The notes under the pieces: model-generated
Databases searched by the model: none
What the model was told of the DNA's origin: nothing
What the model saw: the letters and a program-made list of their open reading frames with translations, nothing else
Shown: positions 49,745-58,613 of the stretch, one piece after another
Position numbering within the stretch: the first letter of the stretch is position 1
How the letters are laid out: every line of letters begins with the position of its first letter
DNA from: Subtercola sp. Z020
GTDB lineage: Bacteria; Actinomycetota; Actinomycetes; Actinomycetales; Microbacteriaceae
NCBI RefSeq assembly: GCF_002931235.1
Contig: NZ_PSTT01000009.1
Location: forward strand, 62,001 to 126,000
DNA: 64,000 bases
Direction: 5' to 3'
Program-made: the position numbers and the translations under genes

Positions 49745-49868
49745 GATGTCCTTCATTCTGTCGACTTCATTGACGACCATGCGCGTCAGAGCGACCATAA
49801 CCGATAGCTGGAGCGATATCAACCGCTTAGTGGAGCAAATGGCCGAAAAATGGATGTCATTCATTTTG
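49745..49868. promoter_or_regulatory. Direct-repeat pair flanking the divergent promoters (candidate GntR sites)
   Basis: GATGTCCTTCATTCTG (49745-49760) recurs as GATGTCATTCATTTTG (49853-49868), 14 of 16 identical, once at each side of the intergenic region. The second copy lies in an imperfect palindrome AATGGATG-T-CATTCATT (49849-49865). They are the best candidates for binding by the divergent GntR protein. Confidence 0.45.
49794..49822 (-). promoter_or_regulatory. Promoter of the L-fucose-type operon
   Basis: On the minus strand a -35 TTGATA (49822-49817) and a -10 TATGGT (49799-49794) are 17 bp apart, giving a ~45-nt leader to the SBP ATG at 49743. Confidence 0.7.
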
Positions 49869-49936
49869 GTGGGAAAAGAGCTCGTCCCCGACGCTCTGCG
49901 TGCGAGAATCTGTCTAGAGAGCTTGGAGGAGCAACT

Positions 49937-50668
49937 GTGGCATCTGGCCAGGACTATCGGCCCGCGTACGAGCGGGTGGTCGACGAGATCATCGTTCTCA
50001 TTTCGAGCCGCGACCTCAAGCCGGGCGATCGTCTGCCGACGGAATCCGAGCTCGCCGCCGAGCTCGGAACCAGCCAGCGCACCGTGCGCGACGCTCTGAA
50101 AATGCTCTCGGCCATCGGCCGGGTCAAGGCCGAACGCGGCCGAGGACTGTTCGTCGGCCGCGGTACCGAATCCCTGCGCGGAGCGCATCCCGTGCCGTTC
50201 CGCCCCACCGACATGGACCAGATCGCCGCCCTCTTCCGTTTTCGCGCGGTGCAGGAGCGGGAGGCGGCCAGGCTGGCCGCGTCGCACGCCGCGCCCATGG
50301 AGGTGCGCGCGCTCGAAGACGCGGTGGAACTCGGCCGGGAGTCGGCGGGGCGCCGCGACTGGACGGCGTTCACGCGCTCCGACGAGCGCTTCCACACCGC
50401 CCTCGCCGAGAGCTCCCACAACATCTTCTTCGTCGATGCGGTGGTGCGCATCCGCGAGCTGCAGGCCCAGGTGAGCTTTCTCGAACTGGGCCAGGACGTG
50501 ACAGACGCCGAGCGCGCCATCCGCGAGCACTCGGAGATTCTCGAGGCGATCCGTGACGGCGACTCCGAGCTGGCTGGCGAGCGGGCAGCGCACCACGTGC
50601 GCCGGTCGCTCGAGGACTACCGGTTCGAGATCGAACGCCGCCTGCTCGCACTGAACGAGACCGCCTGA
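49937..50668 (+). CDS. GntR-family regulator, FadR/FCD subfamily
   Basis: GTG at 49937 is preferred, with GGAGG about 7 nt upstream. Residues ~25-80 are the winged helix (RLPTESELAAELGTSQRTVR, then AERGRGLFV). The FCD helical domain follows, with FTRSDERFHTALAESSHN and REHSEILEAI, where metal-binding His residues are expected. It is divergent from the L-fucose-type operon and is its most likely local regulator, presumably responding to a sugar-acid intermediate. Confidence 0.91.
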   Translation: MASGQDYRPAYERVVDEIIVLISSRDLKPGDRLPTESELAAELGTSQRTVRDALKMLSAIGRVKAERGRGLFVGRGTESLRGAHPVPFRPTDMDQIAALFRFRAVQEREAARLAASHAAPMEVRALEDAVELGRESAGRRDWTAFTRSDERFHTALAESSHNIFFVDAVVRIRELQAQVSFLELGQDVTDAERAIREHSEILEAIRDGDSELAGERAAHHVRRSLEDYRFEIERRLLALNETA

Positions 50669-50693
50669 CCCGGGGTGGGCCAGACGGTCTCGT
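50655..50693. terminator. Terminator hairpin between convergent genes
   Basis: ACGAGACCG (50655-50663) and CGGTCTCGT (50685-50693) form a perfect 9-bp stem with a 21-nt loop. The left arm overlaps the GntR stop region. It separates the GntR gene from the convergent beta-helix gene and could serve both. Confidence 0.6.
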
Positions 50694-50709
50694 CTGCTTC
50701 AGTGAGGCG

Positions 50710-53700
50710 CTACTTCGAGCAACTCACCCCCGCGTACGCGAGCTGGTAGACGGTGTAGTACCCCTTACCGTTCACGTACTTGTAGGTGGCGACGGTGCCC
50801 GTGCCGGCGGCGAGTTCCGTTCCGGTTCCGGCGAAGGTGAGGTACTTCGACGCACCGGGCGCGAGCCCTGACACCTTCACCTCGCCGAGACCGGTGGTCA
50901 CCCGGGCATCCACCTTCACGGCTTCCTTGTTCATCACGTACACCGCCAGCGACGGTGCACCGTTGATGCACTGGGTCTTGGCGGAGACGGACACTCCCAC
51001 GTCGGAGCCGCCCGCGGGGAACCCGAGGGTGACCGGCGCGCTCGGAGCCGATGCCGCCGAGGTGCCGAAGGCGTTCTGCGCCGTCACCGTGAAGGTGTAG
51101 GCGCTGCCGTTCGTGAGCCCCTCGATGCGGCAGCTCGAGGCGGGAGCCGCCACCGTGCAGCTCGCGCCGCCCGGTGTTACGGTCGCCGTGTAGCCGGTGA
51201 TGGGCGAGCCACCGTCGGCGCCGGGCTGCCAGCTGACCTTGGCGGCCTTGTCGCCGAGCCCCACGGAGGGTGCCGCGGGCGCTGCCGGAGCAGTGGCTGC
51301 CGTCACGGCGAAGGCGTCGAACTGGTTGATCGCCGACTGGCTGACGTCGTGCGAGGTGGAGAAGATCCCCGCGTCCTGCGTGGCGGCAGCCGACGAGAGA
51401 GTGACCGGCGAGCCGATGGCGGTGTAGTTCGACCCGTCGTAGGAGTACGACGCGGTGAACGCGGTGCCTGCCCGGGCCAGCTTGACCCAGATCGGACGGT
51501 AGATGTCGACGTTCGCCTTGGCCTCGGATTCGAGGAACCCGTCACCGTTGGCATCCCACTCGAAGACGACGCCGTTGCGGGCGGTCACGGCGACGACCGC
51601 GTAGCCGGCGGAGGAGCCGGCCTTGGTCATGTCGTTCCGCACCATCACGCCGGACTTCGCCGAACCGTTGGCATCGTTCACCGAGACGACCCTGGTCGAC
51701 ACGCTCGAGAGCGCATTCACCGAGCCTGCCTTATAGATCGAGCCGAACTGGTCCGCCTTGGTCGATCCGGCGCTCCAGATGTCGGCGCCTGCCGCGGCGA
51801 TGCCGAAGCTGGTGCCGCTCTGCCGGAACACCGAGTTCACAGCCGACGCTCCCGTGGTGCTGAAGTCGCTGCTCACGGGCGCATCGGTCGGGCACTGGCT
51901 GAAGCCGAACTGGTTCGCGTTCAGCGAGGTGCGGTACTCCGGTGCCACACCCGAGGCGCAGATCACGTCGAGGGCGCCCTGCGGCCAGGCCGCACCCGTC
52001 ACCTTCACGTTGTTCGTGAGGGTGTTGTTGTGCGCTGCGGCGTTCGGGGCCGAGACCCCGCCGGAGTTGTACCAGTTGTTGCGGATCACGTTGTCGCTGG
52101 TGTTGTTGCGGTTGCTGTAGGCGTTCGTGAAGACGAACGACCCTCCCGACACCACATTGTTCTCGTAGACCATCGACCGCGAACCCTCGTCGAGGTAGAG
52201 CCCGACGCCCGAGATGTTGAACAGGTAGTTCTTGTCCACCACGCCACCCGGGTTCGCCGAGAGGTTGTAGACAGAGCCGCCGTCGGCGAAGCGCGCCTTC
52301 GTGTTGTGCACGAGGTTGCCCTCGACCTTCGTGTTCTTCAGCGTCGTCGGCGTCGTGTAGAGCGTGTTCCACTTGTAGTACCCGCGGTCGACGTAGTCGT
52401 TCGACCCGCCCGCGTCGTTCGTGCCCCAGCCGAAGCCGGTGTCGATGCCGTCGTAGGGAACGTTCGACACCTCGTTGTGCAGGATGCTCGCGTTCGTGAC
52501 GTACGTGCTCAGAATGCCGCTGTTGTCTTTGTAGTCGACAGCGACGCGGTTGATGGTGTTGTTCTGGATGAGGATGTCCTGGTTGGTCATCCGCGGGTCG
52601 CTCGGGTGGTGCGCGTCGGGCAGTACGCCGCCCACCGCGATGCCGTGGCCACTGGTCTCTGTGAACCGGTTGCCGACGATCTGCACGCTGCTCGCACCGA
52701 GACCGACACCCGTCGTCGTCGCGTTGGCGTCGTTGCCGACACCCAGCGCCGACTGGCCGAGGTTCGTGAAGGTGTTGCCGGTGAACGAGATGCGGCTGGC
52801 AGCCGACACCTGCACAGCGGCAGGCTCCTGGTACCACTGGGTGCGGGCCCGCTCGAAGGCCTCGCAGCCACGCGAGCAGCTGCTGAAGGCGTCTGCCGGG
52901 CGGTAGTCGTAGGTGCCCTTCAGAAAGGTGCCGTTCTGCTGGTCGGCGTACCCGTCGGTCGACGGGCCGAGCCACGATGTGCCCGAGAACTGCAGCCCCG
53001 AGAAGGCGAGTCCCGAGACCGGCTTGTCGTAGGTGCCGCCGATGTCGACGAGCGACTGCATGCGGGGCAGCTCGATGTCGAGCTGGTTCGGGTCGACGTT
53101 GTCGGCCGGCTTGTAGTACAGCTTGCCGCCGGTCGGGTCGATGTACCACTGGTTCGTCTGGGTCAGAAAGCTGAGCGAGTTGTCGAGATACCAGCTCGGC
53201 CCGGCGAGGAACGAGTTCTGAACCGTGTCGTAACCCCAGGTGTTGTTGTTCCAGATGGGTTGCACCATCGAGATGGCGGTGGCGCTGATGCTCTGCACCG
53301 GCGAATACCTGTTCGTGAAGTCGCCGAGCGACTCGAACTCGATGCGGCCCTGGTCGGGCAGGGTCGCGAGGTAGGCCAGGGAGGGGTTGTTGATGGTGAT
53401 GCCCGTGGCGGTCGGCGTGACATCCGCATTGTTCAGGCGGAGGGATGCGCGCGGCGCGATGACACCGTTGACGTAGAGCTGCCGGGTGTCGACGCCCGTG
53501 GGGGTGTCGGCGACCCAGATGCCGGCGCCCGCGTCGGACTTCGACCAGGTCGCGACATCCGACGAACCGGAGATGACGGGATGGGCGCCGGGAGCGGCCG
53601 CCCAGGTGACCGTGTGGCTGCCGCCGCCGTCGGTGTCGTCGAAGCGGAGCGGTGCGCTGAGGCGGTACGTTCCGTCGGCGAGTTGCACGGAGACGTCGCT

Positions 53701-53940
53701 CTGCTTTGCGTCGGCGCGCACGACCTGCTGCAGGTGTTCGAGCGAGCACGGCTGGGACTGGCTGCACTGGCCGGAACCGGAACCGGTGGGGGAGCCGTAG
53801 TAGGTCGGCGTCGATGCGGCCTGAGCGCTCAGAGGGGTGAGCGTTGCCGCGAGGAGGGCACTGCCGCCGAGCAGAGTGAGCAGCGCGCCTCGGCGCCTGC
53901 CCCTCCCGCTTGATGGCGATTCGTCGAGCTGGGATCTCAT
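50710..53940 (-). CDS. Secreted GH141-like parallel beta-helix protein (candidate alpha-L-fucosidase)
   Basis: The 1076-residue protein has a signal peptide (~1-42, ending AQAA), then a domain opening with TYYGSPTGSGSGQCSQSQPC. A right-handed beta-helix follows (~45-640), visible as repeated N-rich turns such as QDILIQNNTINRVAV and DNVIRNNWYNSGG. After it come a jelly-roll/LamG-like module (~690-880), a fibronectin-III domain (~884-972) and a C-terminal beta-sandwich (~973-1076). The N-terminal plan fits GH141 (alpha-L-fucosidase/xylanase). Location next to an L-fucose operon supports fucosidase. AAAGGA precedes the ATG by 7 nt. Confidence 0.8.
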   Translation of the reverse strand: MRSQLDESPSSGRGRRRGALLTLLGGSALLAATLTPLSAQAASTPTYYGSPTGSGSGQCSQSQPCSLEHLQQVVRADAKQSDVSVQLADGTYRLSAPLRFDDTDGGGSHTVTWAAAPGAHPVISGSSDVATWSKSDAGAGIWVADTPTGVDTRQLYVNGVIAPRASLRLNNADVTPTATGITINNPSLAYLATLPDQGRIEFESLGDFTNRYSPVQSISATAISMVQPIWNNNTWGYDTVQNSFLAGPSWYLDNSLSFLTQTNQWYIDPTGGKLYYKPADNVDPNQLDIELPRMQSLVDIGGTYDKPVSGLAFSGLQFSGTSWLGPSTDGYADQQNGTFLKGTYDYRPADAFSSCSRGCEAFERARTQWYQEPAAVQVSAASRISFTGNTFTNLGQSALGVGNDANATTTGVGLGASSVQIVGNRFTETSGHGIAVGGVLPDAHHPSDPRMTNQDILIQNNTINRVAVDYKDNSGILSTYVTNASILHNEVSNVPYDGIDTGFGWGTNDAGGSNDYVDRGYYKWNTLYTTPTTLKNTKVEGNLVHNTKARFADGGSVYNLSANPGGVVDKNYLFNISGVGLYLDEGSRSMVYENNVVSGGSFVFTNAYSNRNNTSDNVIRNNWYNSGGVSAPNAAAHNNTLTNNVKVTGAAWPQGALDVICASGVAPEYRTSLNANQFGFSQCPTDAPVSSDFSTTGASAVNSVFRQSGTSFGIAAAGADIWSAGSTKADQFGSIYKAGSVNALSSVSTRVVSVNDANGSAKSGVMVRNDMTKAGSSAGYAVVAVTARNGVVFEWDANGDGFLESEAKANVDIYRPIWVKLARAGTAFTASYSYDGSNYTAIGSPVTLSSAAATQDAGIFSTSHDVSQSAINQFDAFAVTAATAPAAPAAPSVGLGDKAAKVSWQPGADGGSPITGYTATVTPGGASCTVAAPASSCRIEGLTNGSAYTFTVTAQNAFGTSAASAPSAPVTLGFPAGGSDVGVSVSAKTQCINGAPSLAVYVMNKEAVKVDARVTTGLGEVKVSGLAPGASKYLTFAGTGTELAAGTGTVATYKYVNGKGYYTVYQLAYAGVSCSK

Positions 53941-53976
53941 CACTGCGTCCTTTCGGAGGGCACCGTTGCCCCCGAC

Positions 53977-53997
53977 AACCGGTTTAGCATACGTATG
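53977..53997. promoter_or_regulatory. Two palindromes upstream of the beta-helix gene
   Basis: AACCGGTT (53977-53984) and CATACGTATG (53988-53997) are perfect palindromes in the 61-bp gap between the ABC ATPase stop and the beta-helix gene. CATACGTATG has the central CG of LacI-type sites. AACCGGTT is the core of the LacI operator at 34684-34720. They suggest separate regulation of the secreted enzyme. Confidence 0.45.
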
Positions 53998-54001
53998 ATG
54001 T

Positions 54002-54706
54002 TTAAACCAACCCCCTTCCGTTCTGCAGAACGCCGTCTGCGAGGCGCAGTGTGACGTCCGCGCCGGCCTGCACCCGGGGGTCGTGCGTCGAGATGAGGGC
54101 GGTCGTGCCCTCCGTGCGCACGATGGTTCGCAGCAGGTCGAGAATCGCCTCGCCGTTCTCGGCATCGAGCTGGCCCGTCGGCTCGTCGGCGATGAGCAAC
54201 TGGGGCGTGTTCGCCAGGGCACGGGCGATCGCCACGCGCTGCTGCTGGCCGCCGGAGAGTTCGGCAGGGCGCTGGTCGGCGTGATCCGAGAGCCCGACCA
54301 GCTCGAGCAGGTGCCGCACGCGCGACTGCCGTTCGGCGGTGGTCCGGCGTTCCAAGCGCAGGGGCAGGCCGACGTTCTCGGCCGCCGAGAGCATCGGCAG
54401 CAGCCCGAAGGTCTGGAAGATGAACGAGATGCGCGTGCGCCGGAGACGGGTGCGCTCGGCCTCCGAGAGCGTCGTGATCTCGTCCCCGCCAATCTGCACC
54501 CGGCCGCTGGTGGGCAGGTCGAGCGCGCCGATGCAGTTGAGCAGGGTGGTCTTCCCCGACCCCGACCGCCCCGCCAGGGCCGCGAACGACCCGACGGGAA
54601 TGTCGAACGTGACGCCGCGCAGGGCGGGCACCTCTCCGGCGGGCGTGGGGTAGCTGCGACCGAGGTTCTGCACGGAGATCATGGCCGGGGTCGTCGCGTC
54701 GCTCAC
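54002..54706 (-). CDS. ABC exporter ATP-binding protein (LolD/MacB type)
   Basis: The 234-residue ATPase has Walker A GRSGSGKT (46-53), a Q-loop glutamine in FQTFGLLP, signature LSGGQ (150-154), Walker B LLIADE and switch His in STHDPR. GTG at 54706 overlaps the upstream ATPase stop (GTGA) and gives the normal family length; a longer frame is a poly-Ala/Gly shadow of the neighbour. It energises one or both FtsX-type permeases upstream in the operon. Confidence 0.92.
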   Translation of the reverse strand: MSDATTPAMISVQNLGRSYPTPAGEVPALRGVTFDIPVGSFAALAGRSGSGKTTLLNCIGALDLPTSGRVQIGGDEITTLSEAERTRLRRTRISFIFQTFGLLPMLSAAENVGLPLRLERRTTAERQSRVRHLLELVGLSDHADQRPAELSGGQQQRVAIARALANTPQLLIADEPTGQLDAENGEAILDLLRTIVRTEGTTALISTHDPRVQAGADVTLRLADGVLQNGRGLV

Positions 54707-55710
54707 CGGGCTCGCCTCGCCCTGCGCGCCGCCGGTCGGGCGGGCGGTCGCGGCGCTTCCGCTTCCGCTGCGGTTGGCGACGCCGCTGCCGGCGCCGAAC
54801 CGGATTCCGGCGGCGGCGCCACCGGCCACACCCCCAGGTGATCGGGCTCCAGCTCGAGTCGCACCCGACTGCCGAGCCCCAGGGCGCTGCGATACCCGTT
54901 CGGCAGTTGCAGCCGCCCGGCCCGGTCGAGCAGCGCGAACTCCTCGGCGACCACTCGCGTCGCTCCGTGCTCGTTCGTCTCCGTGCGCCTGGCCACTTCG
55001 CTCGCCGTGCGCCCGTCACGAATGGCGACGGTGCGCTGTACCTGCCCGGCGACCTCGGCATCGTGCGTCACGATCACGACGGTGGTGCCGAAGTTCTCGT
55101 TCGCCGAGCGCAACGCTGTGAACACCTCCTCGCCCGTTCGGGCATCCAGCTCGCCGGTGGGTTCGTCGGCGAGAAGCACCTGTGGCCGGTTCGCCAGGGC
55201 CACCCCGATGGCCACCCGCTGCTGCTCGCCGCCCGAGAGCTCGCCCGGCCGCCGGTCGGCTTTCGCGCCGAGACCGAGGGAGTGCAGGATGTCGCGGGCC
55301 CGCCGGGTGCGGGTTCGTGCGCGAACCCCGGCGTACGCCATCGGCAGCGCCACGTTCTCGGCGGCGGAGAGGTACGGCAGGAGGTTTCTCGCGGTCTGCT
55401 GCCAGACGAAGCCGACCGTCTCGCGACGGTAGGCCAGGCGGTCGGCGGCACTCAGCTGCAGCAGATCCCACGAGCCCACTCGCGCCCGCCCGGCCGTAGG
55501 GGTGTCGAGACCCGAGAGGATCGAGAGCAGCGTCGACTTCCCCGAGCCGGATGCGCCGACGATGGCGATCATCTCGCCCTCGTCGACGAGCAGATCGAGC
55601 CCCTGTAGCGCGAGTACCTCGATGTTCTCCACCTGGAAGATGCGCACGAGGTTGTCGCACACGATCAGGGCCGAGCGGCCGTACTCGGCCCGTTCGGTGA
55701 GTGTGGTCAT
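54703..55710 (-). CDS. ABC exporter ATP-binding protein with C-terminal AbrB-like extension
   Basis: Residues 1-240 are a MacB/LolD-type ATPase: Walker A GASGSGKS (52-59), Gln104, signature LSGGE (158-162), Walker B VLLADE (178-183) and His216. Residues ~252-296 (LLDRAGRLQLPNGYRSALGL and following) resemble a swapped-hairpin AbrB/SpoVT module, followed by a ~40-residue Pro/Ala/Arg-rich tail. ATG at 55710 overlaps the upstream permease stop. The tail is unusual and could dimerise the protein or bind nucleic acid. Confidence 0.9.
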   Translation of the reverse strand: MTTLTERAEYGRSALIVCDNLVRIFQVENIEVLALQGLDLLVDEGEMIAIVGASGSGKSTLLSILSGLDTPTAGRARVGSWDLLQLSAADRLAYRRETVGFVWQQTARNLLPYLSAAENVALPMAYAGVRARTRTRRARDILHSLGLGAKADRRPGELSGGEQQRVAIGVALANRPQVLLADEPTGELDARTGEEVFTALRSANENFGTTVVIVTHDAEVAGQVQRTVAIRDGRTASEVARRTETNEHGATRVVAEEFALLDRAGRLQLPNGYRSALGLGSRVRLELEPDHLGVWPVAPPPESGSAPAAASPTAAEAEAPRPPARPAARRARRAR

Positions 55711-58613
55711 ACCGTTCCTCCGATTCGAAGTACACCGATCATGGTGTTGCGGCGCTGGGCCAGCACCTCCGCCAGCACGGCGACCCCGAGCATCCCGAGC
55801 GCCGCCCCCGCGAGCAGCAGAACCGCGCCGGGGGAGACGACGAGCCCGGGGGCCGACCGCCCACCGGTCAGCGCGTCGAGGTCGAGGCCCGGGCCGAGCA
55901 GCAGCACGATGCCGAAGCCGACCCCTGCGCCGCCGACGATGCCGCCGAGCACCACGGGGAGCAGCTCGACGAAGGCCAGCCACCAGCCGAGGCCGGGCGA
56001 GAACCCGATCGTGCGCAGCAGCGACAGCTCCCGAGCACGATCCCTCGAACCGGCGAGAGACGTCGCGACGAGCGCGAGCAGGGCGAGCACTCCGAAGGCG
56101 CCGACGGAGGCGGCGAACAGGGTCTGCACGCCGCCCACCAGTGGCAGCGAACGCTGGGCCTCGATCCATCCCGCGCGGGTCTGCACGTCGGCGCCCGGTT
56201 CGAGCCCGGCCGTTGCCGCCCGGGCGCCGTTGCCGGTGACGAGCAGCACCGCGCTCGACGACGCCGCGTTCGACGACGCCGCGCCAACGCGCGCGGCCAG
56301 CTGGTCGAGATCGACGTAGATGCTGGTGCGGGCGCCGAGCGAGCCGGGAGCTGCCGGCCCCGTTCCGATCACCCGCAGCCGCACGTTCTGCCCTGCCACG
56401 TTCACGATGATGTCGTTCGACACGAGCGATTCGGCGAGCTGCGGGTCGACGAGCACGGGAAGCGGTGCGTCAGCGCCGGGGAGACTGGCGTCGGCGGGCG
56501 CTGCCGTTGCCAGATCGCCGAACTGCGCCCGCGTGTCGTCGGCGATCCCCCCGCCGCCGGTTCTCGCGCGCTCGACGGCGTCGAGCAGATTTACGTAGTT
56601 CTTGTCGACTGCGAGAACGTTCGCGGCCGTGGTCGATGTGCCGAGGTCGACCACGGCCCCCTCCTCGAGCTGCACCAGCGACGCCGCGCTCACCCCCGGC
56701 GACGCCGCTACGGCGTCTGCCTCCGCGGCGGAGACGGCGCCCCGGGCGACCACATCGGCGCCGACCGACTGCCACGACGCGTCGACCTGGCCGTCGGCGA
56801 TCGTCGCGGTGAGCAGCGAGCCGCTGGCCGCCAGCCCGAACCCGATGGTGAGGGCCAGCAACGGCAGCAGCGTGGCACCCCGCAGCGCGCGGGCCGCGCC
56901 TGCCGCACCGAGCACGCCGAGCACACCGGGGCTCCGCGCGCCGAGGCGCGCTGCGGCCCAGACGACCAGCGGCACCACCCGCAGCACCACGATGCTCACG
57001 CTGAGTCCCAGAAGCAGCGGCGCCGCCGAGATGATCCCGTCGGTCTCCGTCGGTCGGGGCAGCGCCGCGCTCACCCCGCGCCCGCGGAGCGAGGCCACGG
57101 CCGCTGCCGTCGCCGCGAGCACGGTGAGTTCCAGAACGAGGCGCCGGGCGGCTGCCTGGGCCGCGACCCGTCGCCTCGCGGCACGGTCGCGCGGTGGGCG
57201 GCGGCGGCGGCGGAACGCTCCGCCGAGCTGCAGCGCCTGCACCGGCGTCGCCAGCAGGCTGGCCGCTGCCACGACCACGAGGGGCAGGGTGGGGCTGACG
57301 GCGCCCGCGCCCAGGGTCGCTGCAGCGCCGACACCGAGGGCGGCAGCGACCACGGTGAGCAGGGCGCTCTCGACGAGGGCGACCGTTCCCACCGCTCTGA
57401 AGGATGCGCCGCGGGCTCGTTCGAGCTGCGTCTCGGGCCCGCGTCGGCGGGCGAGCAGCCGGCCCACGATGACGATGGCGGCCAGCCCCATCCCGACCAG
57501 CCCCGAGAGCACCAGCTGCATCTGCGCGTAGCTCGCCCGGAGTTGCCCGATGAACGGTTCGGAGACTCCCGGGAACCCGGAGAAGATTACGAACGGGTAG
57601 CCCGAGCCGCCGACGAGCGGCGTGTTGTTGGCCTTCAGCGACCGGATCGACGCATCGACCTCGCCGATCAGCGCCGACGTGAACCGGGAGGAGTCGAGGC
57701 GCACCCGCAGCTGCCCGTCGAAGGTCACCGGTGTCTGCAGGCCGAGTCGGCTGAGGGCTGAGGCGCTCGCGAGAACGGTGACCTCGGTGTTCGGTGTCGA
57801 ACCCGAGAGGGCGAGCGGGTTCTCGAAACCCGGCTCGTCGGCGAAGATGCTCTGCGGGGCGGATGCTCGGGGGTGCCCGACGGCCGCAACACGGATCGCG
57901 ACCGTCGGTGTCGGCGGTTGCGGCCCCTTCGACACGGCGGCCGGCGGGTTGCCCGAGATCTGCAGCACCGCTCCGGTGGGCAAGCCGGTGCTCGCCGACC
58001 CGCGATCGGAGATCACCACGTCGACGGGGCCGGATCCCTCCGGCTGTTCTGCGGTCGTCGGCAGCGTTCCGCCCGCGAGCTCTAGAGCGCCGGCCGCCTC
58101 GTCGGTGAGCAGCCCGAAACGGAGGCGGAACGCGGGTGCCGCGCCCGACGCCGCACCCTGGACAGCCACGACGGTCGTCGGCGAGCTCGTCACGGTCGCC
58201 GTCGTGCTCCCGAACACCGCGGCGAGCGGAGCGGGCAGCTTCGAGGCCAACCCGTCGGCTACGTCGGCGACGTCTCGTGGGTCGACCGCGGGCGACACCT
58301 GGTTCGGGGAGCGGGGCGCGACCGTTGTCGAGACCACCAGATCGGCCTTCGCCCCGCCGGCCGCGACGGCCTGCCGGGCGCCGGCATCTGCGGTGTCGTC
58401 GATGAAGCGGGGCGTTGCTCCGGTGAGGAAGAAGACCACCGCCGCGACCAGGGTGAAGGCGACGAGCGTCGGCCAGTCCCGCCGCGCCCGCCGGCGTGCC
58501 AGCAGCGGCGCGGCCGCGAGCAGCGACCGACAGCGTCTGCCCACAGCAGCCAGGAGCCCGGCGAGCACGGTCGGCGATGCGAGGTGCCCGAGCCGGGCAT
58601 CCGGAGCCCTCAT
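55707..58613 (-). CDS. FtsX-like ABC exporter permease
   Basis: The 968-residue protein starts MRAPDARLGHLASPTVLAG at 58613, overlapping the upstream permease stop (ATGA). About ten membrane segments are visible: one near residue 50, a long extracellular domain, a central cluster (from QLVLSGLVGMGLAAIVIV), a second extracellular domain, and a last set of three (from TLFAASVGAFGVLALLALV). This matches duplicated FtsX/MacB-type permeases that move lipids, lipoproteins or peptides. The frame runs on upstream as a low-complexity shadow, which I excluded. Confidence 0.88.
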   Translation of the reverse strand: MRAPDARLGHLASPTVLAGLLAAVGRRCRSLLAAAPLLARRRARRDWPTLVAFTLVAAVVFFLTGATPRFIDDTADAGARQAVAAGGAKADLVVSTTVAPRSPNQVSPAVDPRDVADVADGLASKLPAPLAAVFGSTTATVTSSPTTVVAVQGAASGAAPAFRLRFGLLTDEAAGALELAGGTLPTTAEQPEGSGPVDVVISDRGSASTGLPTGAVLQISGNPPAAVSKGPQPPTPTVAIRVAAVGHPRASAPQSIFADEPGFENPLALSGSTPNTEVTVLASASALSRLGLQTPVTFDGQLRVRLDSSRFTSALIGEVDASIRSLKANNTPLVGGSGYPFVIFSGFPGVSEPFIGQLRASYAQMQLVLSGLVGMGLAAIVIVGRLLARRRGPETQLERARGASFRAVGTVALVESALLTVVAAALGVGAAATLGAGAVSPTLPLVVVAAASLLATPVQALQLGGAFRRRRRPPRDRAARRRVAAQAAARRLVLELTVLAATAAAVASLRGRGVSAALPRPTETDGIISAAPLLLGLSVSIVVLRVVPLVVWAAARLGARSPGVLGVLGAAGAARALRGATLLPLLALTIGFGLAASGSLLTATIADGQVDASWQSVGADVVARGAVSAAEADAVAASPGVSAASLVQLEEGAVVDLGTSTTAANVLAVDKNYVNLLDAVERARTGGGGIADDTRAQFGDLATAAPADASLPGADAPLPVLVDPQLAESLVSNDIIVNVAGQNVRLRVIGTGPAAPGSLGARTSIYVDLDQLAARVGAASSNAASSSAVLLVTGNGARAATAGLEPGADVQTRAGWIEAQRSLPLVGGVQTLFAASVGAFGVLALLALVATSLAGSRDRARELSLLRTIGFSPGLGWWLAFVELLPVVLGGIVGGAGVGFGIVLLLGPGLDLDALTGGRSAPGLVVSPGAVLLLAGAALGMLGVAVLAEVLAQRRNTMIGVLRIGGTV

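Noticed and set aside
51349-53913. 854-codon plus-strand open frame opposite the beta-helix gene
   Set aside because: Val/Arg/Gly-rich antisense shadow; the minus strand encodes a signal peptide and recognisable beta-helix repeats.
53941-54492. Extension of the beta-helix protein to 1260 residues
   Set aside because: It would cover the ABC ATPase gene in another frame; a signal peptide and ribosome site mark 53940 as the start.
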